Positions 10,475 to 21,269 of a stretch of DNA of 64,000 nucleotides are shown piece by piece. Position numbers and translations under genes: made by a program. The DNA lies in NCBI RefSeq assembly GCF_009730915.1, contig NC_052477.1, forward strand, positions 28,220,420 to 28,284,419. Reading direction: 5' to 3'. Position 1 is the stretch's first letter. Each line of letters starts with the position of its first letter. The notes below the pieces were generated by a model. That model did no database searches. It had not been told where the DNA came from and worked only from the letters and a program-made list of their open reading frames with translations. Origin of the DNA: Dioscorea cayenensis subsp. rotundata. Taxonomy: Eukaryota > Streptophyta > Magnoliopsida > Dioscoreales > Dioscoreaceae.

Positions 10475-11347
10475 GGCCTTGTTTGGATTAGCTTAATAAA
10501 AAAGTGCTTTTTTGAAGTTTGGTAGAAGGACTTTTAAAAAAAGTGCTTATGAGAGTAAGTTAAGTGCTTTTCTATATTTTATGTTTGGATATGTTAATGT
10601 AGAAGTACTTTTATATATGTAAAGTTGTTTGGATATGCATTCTTGAAAGGACTTTTTTCAATGTCAAATTACTAAAATGGTCCTTCATTAGTTTATTATA
10701 ATAACACTAATTCTAATACTAATATACTAACATACTAATATTAATACAAATATAATAATAATATTAATATGAATACAAATACTAATTGATATACTAATTA
10801 TAATATATGAATACTAATATGAATACTAATATACTAATACAAATACAAACATACGAACATACTAATATTAATACTAATATACTAATAATAATATTAATAT
10901 ACTAATATATTAATAATACTAATACGAATACAAATACTAATATACTAATAATAATACTATTACTAATATAAATATACTAATATACTAGTACTAATACTAA
11001 TATACTAACATACTAATACTAATATATTAATGTACTAATTCTAACACTAATACTTATGTAATTATAATCATAATTATTATTATTGAAAAAACAAAAAATA
11101 TAAAAGCATAGTCATTTCTTTATTTGATAAGGGTAACTTAGTAATTTAATAACTCCAAAATAGCTTCTAAGAAGTGCTTTTTCTAAAAGCACCACAAGAC
11201 TAGCTTCTCAAAAAAGCTATTTTCAGTTTTTTTATCAGCTTCTGCTTTTGCAGAAAAGCTAATACAAACATGATTTTTTGAGCCCAGAAGTGCTTAACTT
11301 ATAAAAAAGCACTTCTGGGCTTTTTAAAAGCCAATCCAAACACCCCC
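10475..11347. mobile_element. Tourist-like (PIF/Harbinger-type) non-autonomous element, 873 bp
   Basis: The ends are GGCCTTGTTTGGATTAGCTT and the complement of GGGGGTGTTTGGATTGGCTT, flanked by the 3-bp duplication TAA (10472-10474 and 11348-11350). The second block copy has the empty site GTATGACTAAGAAGGT, so the boundaries are exact. The centre (10690-11060) is a long run of ACTAAT/ACTAATAT units. No transposase is encoded. Confidence 0.85.
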
Positions 11348-12165
11348 TAAGAAGGTGAAGTTTTTCCTTTACCGTTGTAAGTGAAAATTACTTTTATTAG
11401 GGTATACAAAATCTATTAAGAAAAAATTCCAACAAAACACGTCTATTTATTTATATTTTATTATAGTTGAAAACCAATTTAAAGTTTTATAAACAACACT
11501 TATTTACTATTGACTATTATATTTTTTACGGAGTATTTTGATATTTATTAATTGTTTTTAATAAATATTAATTAAAACCATAAAAATAAATAATACTAAT
11601 TTATAAGGGTATCAAGTCAAATATAATTTTTTATAGCTAAAGGCTTCATAGCGAAAGGTAAGGCATGGTGTGAAATGTCTCCGGTTTAAGTCTCGCTAAA
11701 ATAACTTCCATTAAAAAACCGTCTCCGAGTGGGTTGGTATTATAATTTGTTTATATTTATTAAAAAATAAAAATAAAAAGTATATTTTTATTAAATAATC
11801 CTTTGAAAATATTAAAATTACATATAAGACCATTTTTAAGATAATAATAATCAAAGTTAACTATTTGATAGTCTGGTCTCTGGAAAAGAATCAATTTAAG
11901 ATATATATTAAAGTTAAGGAGGCATGAGTAATAATCACTCAACATCAACTCATCTATCTTCCAAAAATTAATCATGAGTCAAACCATTTGAGATGTTGAA
12001 CATTGATGCCATGAGTCCATGACTCATTAGCTCAACTTTTGATGCTGTTCATTTATCTTCATGTAATTAATGTTTATAAATTAGACCTAAAAGTAAAAAG
12101 TCCCAAAACCGTAGCGCAGCGATCACGTGAGAGTCACAATCGCGAGGCAACCCGATTGCTGCCAC

Positions 12166-13030
12166 GTCGCACTCCATCCTCACGTACTCCAACACCAAAC
12201 ACCCCCCCGCATTGCCTATTCTGACTTTGACTTCAATCCTGATCGTCCATCCAAGCAAGTCATCCTTGCACATTTTGATGCTTGTGGCCCCTAATCTTCT
12301 GGGCTAAAAATTCGCCAGTTGTAGGCTTGTTTTTCTTTCAAGAAAATGATGACGGGTATGGCTTAAAATTCAATACATGTGGAAAATTCAATGTCTTTGA
12401 ATGGTAAAATAACATCTTATTCTCACAATAAACAGTTCCTTCAGGGTCTAAATTTGTTTTAGAAAGCTCATTATAGCCCTGTTTCAGGACTCTAGAGTTA
12501 TTATTGTATGGATTGAAGGCGTGCCTTAGCCGTGTTGTATAACTAACTAAATAAAATTTGGTAGCAACGTTGGTTGTCTGTGGACGTTGTTAAGTGAAAT
12601 TGGTTGGTTTAATTTGAGACCTACATCCCTTTAAGCTTTGATGACTTTCTACCTGATGGACATTCTGTGTTTCTGTTTTATTCTTTATTTTCTCCATTGT
12701 GAATGTTGGGAGGGGTTGCTTAATTATTCTTTAGGGAGCATAATTGGCTAATTTATTTTGAAGTGATTGGTTTAGGTGTAGCAAAATAAGGTTTTGGTTT
12801 ATAAGTTAGGTGGGTGCATGAGAACTTAACGATTGATGATATTTTTTCTTTTATGGTCTTTCCAACTTCCCCTGATCTCAATTTTAAAATACTATCAGTC
12901 TTTGAAATTGTATAGCCTATCTGTTATTTTAATTCTTTAGCAAGTGCAATTATTGTTACTGAGAATGAAGATTAAAATCTATGTTTGAAATATTTCTATG
13001 ACTAGTTGATGGCCATTGTGGTCACTAGTT
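12166..13030. repeat. Duplicated segment, copy B
   Basis: Homologous to copy A (1718-2748), without A's 132-bp tandem repeat. Its first 100 bp also match 41721-41815, so it joins the end of the duplicated block to the unique A/B sequence. It then continues through about 340 bp of unassigned sequence into the RPT3 pseudo-exon at 13374. The shared breakpoint in A and B means the fusion existed before the A/B duplication. Confidence 0.85.
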
Positions 13031-13373
13031 GTCGGACTTAAAGGTTTTAAATAAGTTTCTTGATGCCCACTAGAATATTTGTAAATAACTGACTGAAAAA
13101 ACAAGGTGATCAGATTTACTTGTTCATGTAACTACTAGGAGAGCTGTGATCTCTTATGTCTATTTTTAATGAATAATATTGGTTGGATATTAAATATTTA
13201 TGGGTTTTTGCAAGTTTTTTAATTTGTTTTTTAGTTATGCCGTCAAAATTCTGGAGATTTGACAGGCAATTATGTGTTTGCTAGTTCTCTACAGTATAAA
13301 TTCCTTCTATTTTCCAGGTACATAACCATATTTTATAGTGGACATTTGACTTGCATTTATTTATTGTAATTAG

Positions 13374-13558
13374 GATATAGGAGGGTGTGATATTCAAAAA
13401 CAGGAAAATCTTGAAGCTGTAGCCAAGGGGTGTCCTACTTCTTTATGGTCCACCTGGCACTAGTAAAACTATGCTTGCCAAGGTTGTAGCCAATCATACA
13501 ACTGCTGCATTTATACGCGTGGTCAGTTCAGAATTTGTTCAGAAGTATTTGGGTGAGG
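13374..13558 (+). pseudogene. RPT3: RPT3 (26S proteasome ATPase) pseudo-exon with intron flanks
   Basis: An acceptor (GTAATTAG|GATATAGG) leads into DIGGCDIQKQE, a conserved RPT3 stretch. After EAV about 17 residues are missing out of frame; the match resumes at [20 protein letters not shown] and then [12 protein letters not shown] up to KYLGEG. The Walker A motif is GTSKT instead of GTGKT, and a Leu codon is inserted. Splice-site flanks are kept, so this is a DNA-level duplicate, not a processed copy. No other RPT3 exon is seen near it. It covers the exon immediately upstream of the one that emerges from the gap at 34 kb. Confidence 0.9.
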
Positions 13559-14251
13559 CATGTCTAATAAATATTCCACATGCATTTGATTCCTCTGTGT
13601 ACCTCTTTCTTTCTAATGGTTTAGATTGTTGGAATATGATTGAAGATGGTGCTATGATGAACAGAAGTGCAAGGAGATTGACATCCCACCCTCAGAAGAT
13701 ATGCCGGTTATGGGAGAGTATGTTGAAGATCTATTCATGATGAATGCTTTTTTTGAAGGTGTCTTGTTTTGTTTTTAATGAGCACAGTACCATGCATTAA
13801 TATGCACGTACGGTGTGAAGTTTGCAATGTTATGCTTTTACTCTGCTTTGGTTGTATTGTTTTTTTGAGTTTGAATTTGAAGCTAATGTAGTTTTTTTGC
13901 AGCTACTTCTCCATAACAAGTGTGTGTGTGTGCTGTGATGTGTGCGAGTGTGTTTGCACCTGAAGAGTTCTACATAGATCACTGATGTGGCAATTTTTAA
14001 GTAATTCTACTTGAGCAGAAATACTATGGTGTAATTGTCCTTATAATCTTACTGAGGATTCAACCTGGATTATTTATTTTTATTTGTGTGTGTGTGTGTG
14101 GTGTGTGAGCATTGGTAGCATTCAGCAATCAGTTGGCAAGTCCTGGACTTCATCATTTCATGTAGAGCATACTTTCTTATTTTTCTTCATCCTAAGCAAC
14201 TTCTCTTGTTTCTGTATGCTGGTGTCACAGGATTGCTTTCTTGGCTGTTCA
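13559..14251. other. Spacer between the RPT3 pseudo-exon and the Copia element
   Basis: Holds (TG)n tracts at 13921-13932 and 14087-14107. A short frame with [20 protein letters not shown] occurs at about 13660-13720; I do not recognise it. It may be a relic of another exon, but no splice context supports that. Nothing else is supported. Confidence 0.4.
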
Positions 14252-15050
14252 TGATAATCACTATATAGATAGTTCAGATCTATCTGATCGAGTTTCTTAT
14301 AGAAAGCAACTTGAAAAACTCAAACACTTGATCAGGAAAATTCATGCAAGCTCAAGAAAACCAGAATAAAAGTAAAACAGAAGCCATGTCAAAAGAATAA
14401 TGATACCAGATCATATATAACTCAAATGCTTCTCAAATTTCATACATATGAAGTTAAGATCAAGTACATAAACTCTCTTATATAAACTTCAGATCAAAAC
14501 ACACTTAAAGAAGCAGGAAAATTCAAACATCAATCAACTCTCAAAGAAAAACATAACCATTCTTACATAAGAACCCATAATATATCACTGTGAAAGTTCA
14601 GTGACTGAATTGAACTGAACCTGCTCAATCACACCACACGCGTCAGTTGTTCCTCAGCTGCACCGCTTGAGTCGTTTCCTTGCCTCGAACTTGATACAAA
14701 GCCCTTGATCATCAAATCTCAGCCGTTCAGAACAAACACAATCTATATCTCTCTAAATGCCTCGAACTTAAACCTCTTACCATGATGGATGAGATCTTGG
14801 CCACACGATCTCTGGCTAATCTTGTTGCTGAGATTGTTTTTCCCTGCCTCAAACTATGTACTCACTTGATCTTCAAATCCTGACCATCCATCACATTCCC
14901 ACCGATTCTTCAACTGACTTAACAGACTTTCAAACATGGGAAAAGACTAACATACCCTCGGCTTCTTAACAAATGACACCAGGACACACTGAGCTGCAGC
15001 TTCACTGCTTCCTCTCTGCAATTGTACTTGATCTTCAATCAATTTCAACA
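14252..15050 (-). repeat. Copia 3' LTR
   Basis: Its 799 bp begin on the minus strand with TGTTGAAATTGATTGAAG, right after the purine-rich tract, and end with GTGATTATCA. It aligns along its length with 19401-20215. Confidence 0.85.
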
Positions 15051-15172
15051 AAATCTCCCCTTGATTGAAGATGACAAACATCCATTTCACCTCTGAACTG
15101 TTTGTGCTTTTGGACACTTAGACATTTGGTAAATATATCTGCAACTTGTATATCAGTGGAGCAATAGTTCAA

Positions 15173-15832
15173 CTAAATTTTCTTCCTTGCTATAAGTTCT
15201 CGAACATGATGATATTTAACATCCATGTGCTTTGTTCTTCTATGAAGAGCTGGATTCTTTGCAATAGCAATGCAAGACTTATTGTCACACCAAATCTGAG
15301 TTGCTGCTTCACAAATTAACCCACAATCATATAAGATTTTCTCCATCCATAAACTCTGACAACAAGCTGAACTTAATGATATGTATTCAGCTTCAGTAGA
15401 TGATAAGGCCACAATTTCCTGCTTCTTTGAAGCCCAACAAACAGCACCTGAACCTAGATTAAAGACATAACCTGATGTGCTTTTCCTGTCCTCCTTATTA
15501 CCACACCAATCACTATCACAGTAACCTTCAAGTACACACTCAACTCCACAATTATACTGAATTCCAAAATTTAAAGAACCAGCAACATACCTCAGTACTT
15601 GCTTAGCAGCCCCCAGATGAATTCTTGTAGGATTTAGCATGTATCTGGATAATTGGTTTACAGCAAACACCAAATCAGGTCTAGTATGAGTTAGGTATAG
15701 CAATTTGCCAACTAATCTTCTATAATTAGTTGCATCTGTGCCTTCTGCTTCTTGAGTAAGTTGTAATTTTGTACACTGACTCATTGGCACATTCACTGCC
15801 TTACATTCCTGCATATTAAACTGCTTCAACAT
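15173..15832 (-). pseudogene. Copia RNase H domain and end of reverse transcriptase
   Basis: The longest open piece of the element, about 219 residues. It has YRRLVGKLLYLTHTRPDL typical of the RT thumb and connection region, then the RNase H core with GYCDSDWCGNKEDRKSTSGY, LSSTEAEYISLS, WCDNKSCIAIAKNPALHRRT and KHMDVKYHHVRE near the C-terminus. It degrades the RNA strand of the reverse-transcription hybrid. It is open here but disconnected from the upstream RT by stops and frameshifts. Confidence 0.9.
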
Positions 15833-15868
15833 CTCTTTTGCATACCTCTTCTGTGAAACATGTATACC

Positions 15869-16504
15869 TTATGCCTTTGATATATTTCTAGCCCCGAGAA
15901 AATATTTAATTAGACCCAAATCTGACATCTCAAACTCCTGTTTCAATGTTGCTTTGAATTCTTCCACCATCTCCATTGATGATCCTAAGCAAATTAAATC
16001 ATCAACATACACACATATCAACAGCATCTCTCCTTCATTTTTTATCTTCCTATACAAGGTATGTTACATCTCACCTAGCTGAAATTCGTGACTCAAACCA
16101 TCCATCTAACCTTTCATACCGAGCTCTTGGGGGCTTGTTTTAAACCATACAAAGCTTTAAATAATTTATACACTTGATTTTCTTTTCCCTGCACTTCAAA
16201 TCCCTTGGGTTGTGAAACATATACTTCTTCTTCAAGTGTTCCATTCAAAAAAGCTGATTTAACATCTAAGCTGAAAAAAATTGGCGAGCCTCTTTTGTGC
16301 TCCAAGTGCTAAAAATCATCCTCCTTTGTCTCCATTCTTGCCACGAGGAGCAAAGACCTCTTCATAGTCAATCCCAAATTCTTGAGCATAGCCTTTAGCA
16401 ACTAGCCTGGCTTTATGCTTGTCAATCTCACCATTAGGTTTCAATTTGGTCTTGTATATCCATTTGACTCCAATTGCCTTCTTTCCTGCTGGTAGTTCAC
16501 ACAA
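15869..16504 (-). pseudogene. Copia reverse transcriptase, frameshifted
   Basis: Three pieces in different frames keep the family motifs in order: KWIYKTKLKPNGEIDKHKAR and VAKGYAQEFGIDYEEVFAP (16316-16504), [20 protein letters not shown] with [10 protein letters not shown] (16114-16305), and CVYVDDLICLGSS with the catalytic YVDD box (15869-16057). The element cannot make a full polyprotein as sequenced. Confidence 0.9.
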
Positions 16505-16702
16505 CTTCCAAGTATAATTCTCTGAATTGCATCAATTTCTACTGTCATTGCTTGTCTCCAATGTTCTAATTTTTCAGCCTCTTCATAACAGCTTGGATCG
16601 AGTTACATTTTAATGCAAATGAACAACTCTCATACAAATCTTTTTCAATGCTCTAACTTTTCGGGTTGGAGACTCATCAATCTTGGAATCGATTACGAAT
16701 CC

Positions 16703-17834
16703 TTACGAGCTGCAGAATTTACCATTCCCACTATTTCTATCAACTCCGAGTACTTGATTCAGATTGATTCCTAGTTTCTTGAGTTTACTGCAAATGCTTC
16801 GATTTTTCTTTTTACGTAAAACAACCATCTTTGATGTTTGATCATCCAATCTGTCATCCCTTTGCCGAGTCGACTCCACAAACCTCACATCTCTGCTAAT
16901 CAGTACCTTCCCTGAATCTGGCAAATAAATTCTGTAGGCTTTCTCATTTAAGCAATAACCAATGAAAATCCCTTTTCACTGGCTCTATCATTCAACCTAC
17001 GTAATTTTCTGTATGAGGCACATGTACCATAGCTACACAACCAAATACTCCTTAAATGAGAAATTTTGGGCTTTCGACTTTCAAACCAAGCTTCATAAGG
17101 TGTTCTTCCCCAAGCTGCAAAAGTTGGTGATACATTGGACGAGATACACTGCTTTATTAAAATTGCCTCACCCCAGAAACTTTTGGGTAAGTTACTAGTC
17201 TTGAGCATACTTCTTGCCTTCTCCACCAAAGTCCTATTCTTCCTTTCAGCTACACCATTCTGCTGAGGAGTAAGGAGGCGATTAATTCATGCTTTATACC
17301 CCTCGATCATAGAAATCACGAAACTCTTTTGACATAAATTCTCCACCTCTATACGTGCGAGAATCCTCAGCTGATTCCCACGATCGTCTTTCCACCATTG
17401 TGACAAATTTTTTAAAACAACTGAGTACTTCATACTTGAATTTCAGAATGTACACCCGCACATCCTTGAAAAAAATCATCAATGGCGAGAAAATATGCTT
17501 ACCTCCACCATTAGATTACGTACTGCATGGGACCACATACATCAGCATGTACAAGATGAAGTCTTCTTCTAGCTCTCTAAGACTTGTCAGACTGAAATGG
17601 ACACCTTGTTAGCTTTCCAAATATACATTCTTCACAATGATTTTTCTTTTTCAACTTGAGTAAACCCGGAACCATCTCCTTACATGCAAGCGACTTCATT
17701 CCCTGAAAATTCAGGTGCCCATACCTTCTATGCCACAACATTGCCAATTCTTCATTTTTGGCTAAATTGATCTGCTCTTGACTTGAAAACTCCACATGAA
17801 ATAAATTGTTGGTATTCTTCTGAATTTTGAACAA
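16703..17834 (-). pseudogene. Copia integrase, frameshifted
   Basis: The GAG-pre-integrase zinc region LWHRRYGHLNFQGMKSLACK and HCEECIFGKLTRCPF lies at 17577-17834. The core shows RGGEFMSKEFRDF (17294-17400) and FWGEAI with AAWGRTPYEAW (16948-17229). The C-terminal part with KVLISRDVRFVE is at 16830-16924. Several frame changes separate these pieces. Confidence 0.85.
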
Positions 17835-18074
17835 AATTCTGCCAGTCCTTCCATCTCTGATGACACAGCCATCTTCTTTGCTAAAATTAACATCATAACC
17901 TCCCTCAATTAACCGTCCTACACTCGATTAGATTATGTGCCAACAAAAGGTACATCACGCACACCATCAATCAATCTCAAATCGCCCATCAAACATTTTT
18001 ATTGCAAGTGATCCTACGCCACATACATTCAATTCTTTATTATCACCTAGTCGACCTTGTGTTGTAGTGTTTCA

Positions 18075-19390
18075 TCAAGGCTGTGAAATAATTCTCTTCT
18101 TCGAGTCCTTATGACTAGATGTTCCACTATCCAACAACCAAATGGATGAATTCTCCACACCTTGCCCATCATGTACCATGAACAAATGCCCATAATCTCC
18201 TTCAATTACTACATTAGATGAGCTTCCTGCTTCATTTGTATTTCTATTCTGTCTGAGACCGGCAATGAGACTGATAATGCCCATATTTCTTACATTTAAA
18301 GCATTGAATATTTTTGCGGTCCTCCTCTACTAAATCCCTTCCAAAGCTGCCTTTGACCTCTTCCAAATCGCCAAAAGCTCTTGTACCACCTCTCTTTGAA
18401 TTCTCTCAGATTATGTTGTGCTTGCATACTTGCTCTTTGATCACCAAATCTGGAACTCTCACCCGACTCTTCCTCTACCTCTAAACCTTCCAACTCTACC
18501 TCTTCCTCTCCAATTAGTTCCACCACTCACGGAACCTCCACTGCATCACAAAAGCTTCATGTCTTTCGGCCTTTTCGATGGAAATTGATTAAATACGGCT
18601 TCATGAGGCTTGAAGAGAGCCACTCAATTCATCAAGAGTCACCTTTGACATATCCCTTGCCTCTTCAGATTGAAGTCACTACATGTACAAAATCTTGATG
18701 ATAGGCTCCTCATCACCTTCAAAAACCACTTGAGTCCTTCAACTCACTTCCCATACCCTCTAATCTGATTTACCACTGCTAATACTCTTGTAATATAATC
18801 TTTGAGCTGTTTCATCTTCTTTCATCGTCAAAAGATCAAATCTTTGCCTCAAAGTTTGCTGCCCTAGCTGACACCATCCTTGATGTCCCTTGATTCTCAT
18901 TCTTGATATGATCCCAAGCCTCCTTTGCGAGAATCAAACCTCACGATTCTATGCAAAATTGTCTCATCTGACTGCTTTAACATGGGAAATAGAGCATTTG
19001 CATCATCTTCACTTTCTTTTCCGGTTGGTTTTATGCACTAATGCCTTCCTCAATCACTTTCCAAAGCCTTTGGGATCTAAAAAGGTCTTCATTCTATAGC
19101 TCAGATGCTCATACCCATCTCCTCTGAAAATAGGCAGAAGTGTGTGAGATATATCAGTGTTGAGTGCGGATGATGAGCTTGAAGCCATTGGTGAGTGGTT
19201 TTTACTTCCCTCCCTTACTCATCAATGCCTTCTCAAATCACATCACCTGACCACACAAATCAACAAAAACAATACGAATCAGCTGAGCAAGACAAACAGT
19301 GACAAACAACAACCTCGAAACTTCTCAACACGGACACAGGCAAAAACTGCAATCGCCAAGCTGAAACCCGGATCTCATACCATACGGCTA
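18075..19390 (-). pseudogene. Copia gag and protease region, decayed
   Basis: The protease active-site motif WLLDSGTSSH is at about 18120-18150. Just upstream on the minus strand is a CCHC zinc knuckle, CFKCKKYGHYQSHC, at about 18258-18301. The remaining stretch up to the 5' LTR has the position and length of gag, but stops and frameshifts break every frame and no further motif is certain. Confidence 0.75.
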
Positions 19391-19400
19391 CGATACCCGC

Positions 19401-20215
19401 GATAATCACTATATAGATAGTTCGGATCTATCGATCAAGTTTCTTATAGAAAGCAACTTGAAAAACTCAAACACTTGATCAGGAAAATTCATACAAGCTC
19501 AAGAAAACCAGAATAAAAGTAAAACAGAAGCCATGTCAAAAGAATAATGATACCAGATCATATATAACTCAGGATGCTTCTCAAATTTCATACATATGAA
19601 GTTAAGATCAAGTACATCAACTCTCTTATATAAACTTTGAGATCAAAACACACTTAAAGCGGGAAAGAATTCAAACATCAATCAACTCTCAAGAAAAACA
19701 TAACCATTCTTACATGAGAACCCATAATATATCACTTTGTGAAAGTTCGGGTAGTGAATTGAGCTGAACTCAGCTCAATCACACCACCGCCGCAGTTGTT
19801 CTTCAGGTGTCAGCGCTTGAGTCGTTTCACTTGCCTCGAACTTGATACAAAGCCCTCGATCAGTCAAATCTCGATAGATTCGAGAACAGAAACCCCAATC
19901 CGCATCCTCTCTAAATGCCTCGAACTTAAACCTCTTACCCATGATGTATGAGATCTTGACCACTGCGATCTCGGCTAATCTTGTTGGGCTTTGAGATTGT
20001 TTCACCTTTCGAAACTATGTACTCACTTGATCTTCAAATCGACCATCCATCACATTCCCCATCGATCTCCTTTCAACCGACCTAACAGACTTTCAAACAT
20101 GGGAGAGAGACTAGCCTGTACTTTTCGGCTGCTTAACAAATGACACCAGATATTATCGTGTTGCAGCCTTTCATCGGCTTCTTCTGCAATTGTAATTAAT
20201 CTTCAATCAATTTCA
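19401..20215 (-). repeat. Copia 5' LTR, cut by assembly gap
   Basis: It aligns with 14252-15050 over its whole length, but carries many small insertions and substitutions, for example in 19740-20110. The last three bases expected at the outer end are replaced by N. Confidence 0.85.
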
Positions 20216-21215
20216 NNNNNNNNNNNNNNNNNNNNNNNNNNNNNNNNNNNNNNNNNNNNNNNNNNNNNNNNNNNNNNNNNNNNNNNNNNNNNNNNNNNNN
20301 NNNNNNNNNNNNNNNNNNNNNNNNNNNNNNNNNNNNNNNNNNNNNNNNNNNNNNNNNNNNNNNNNNNNNNNNNNNNNNNNNNNNNNNNNNNNNNNNNNNN
20401 NNNNNNNNNNNNNNNNNNNNNNNNNNNNNNNNNNNNNNNNNNNNNNNNNNNNNNNNNNNNNNNNNNNNNNNNNNNNNNNNNNNNNNNNNNNNNNNNNNNN
20501 NNNNNNNNNNNNNNNNNNNNNNNNNNNNNNNNNNNNNNNNNNNNNNNNNNNNNNNNNNNNNNNNNNNNNNNNNNNNNNNNNNNNNNNNNNNNNNNNNNNN
20601 NNNNNNNNNNNNNNNNNNNNNNNNNNNNNNNNNNNNNNNNNNNNNNNNNNNNNNNNNNNNNNNNNNNNNNNNNNNNNNNNNNNNNNNNNNNNNNNNNNNN
20701 NNNNNNNNNNNNNNNNNNNNNNNNNNNNNNNNNNNNNNNNNNNNNNNNNNNNNNNNNNNNNNNNNNNNNNNNNNNNNNNNNNNNNNNNNNNNNNNNNNNN
20801 NNNNNNNNNNNNNNNNNNNNNNNNNNNNNNNNNNNNNNNNNNNNNNNNNNNNNNNNNNNNNNNNNNNNNNNNNNNNNNNNNNNNNNNNNNNNNNNNNNNN
20901 NNNNNNNNNNNNNNNNNNNNNNNNNNNNNNNNNNNNNNNNNNNNNNNNNNNNNNNNNNNNNNNNNNNNNNNNNNNNNNNNNNNNNNNNNNNNNNNNNNNN
21001 NNNNNNNNNNNNNNNNNNNNNNNNNNNNNNNNNNNNNNNNNNNNNNNNNNNNNNNNNNNNNNNNNNNNNNNNNNNNNNNNNNNNNNNNNNNNNNNNNNNN
21101 NNNNNNNNNNNNNNNNNNNNNNNNNNNNNNNNNNNNNNNNNNNNNNNNNNNNNNNNNNNNNNNNNNNNNNNNNNNNNNNNNNNNNNNNNNNNNNNNNNNN
21201 NNNNNNNNNNNNNNN
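20216..21215. other. Assembly gap (exactly 1000 N)
   Basis: A run of 1000 N of conventional length; the true distance is unknown. It starts at the outer end of the Copia 5' LTR. Confidence 1.
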
Positions 21216-21269
21216 GTTATAATTCAAACCACAAGTCCCAAATTGATAAAGAGTCAAACCATAAGATAC

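Larger units (their letters stand above)
9746..12260. repeat. Duplicated block, left copy, right piece
   Basis: This matches 39740-41815 in the same order and orientation, broken only by insertions private to one copy: here a LINE tail (9822-10263) and a Tourist-like element (10475-11347), and in the other copy a Stowaway-like and another MITE. Shared landmarks are TGAATGAATCAT, GTGGTAGTATGACTAAG, GAGTAATAATCACTCAACAT and the GC-richer end with GTAGCGCAGCGATCACGTG. No gene was recognised. Confidence 0.85.
14252..20215 (-). mobile_element. Ty1/Copia retrotransposon, decayed, both LTRs present
   Basis: Two related terminal repeats (14252-15050 and 19401-20215) flank, in minus-strand order, gag, protease, integrase, reverse transcriptase and RNase H, the Copia order. 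A purine-rich tract (AAGGGGAGATT, minus strand) lies directly before the 3' LTR start TGTTGAAATTG. Near the 5' LTR the minus strand reads ATGGTATGAGATCCGG, similar to an initiator-Met tRNA binding site. The coding frame is broken many times. The LTRs have diverged by substitutions and small indels, so the copy is old or the region poorly sequenced. The 5' LTR ends within about 3 bases of the N gap, so the flank and target duplication are lost. Confidence 0.95.

Noticed and set aside
12039-12224. Similar short frames at 1622, 12039 and 41597
   Set aside because: They are alike only because the DNA is duplicated. Similarity is just as high in non-coding flanks and no protein family is recognised.
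20196-21257. Long open frame across the first N run
   Set aside because: It is almost wholly made of unknown bases and has no coding support.
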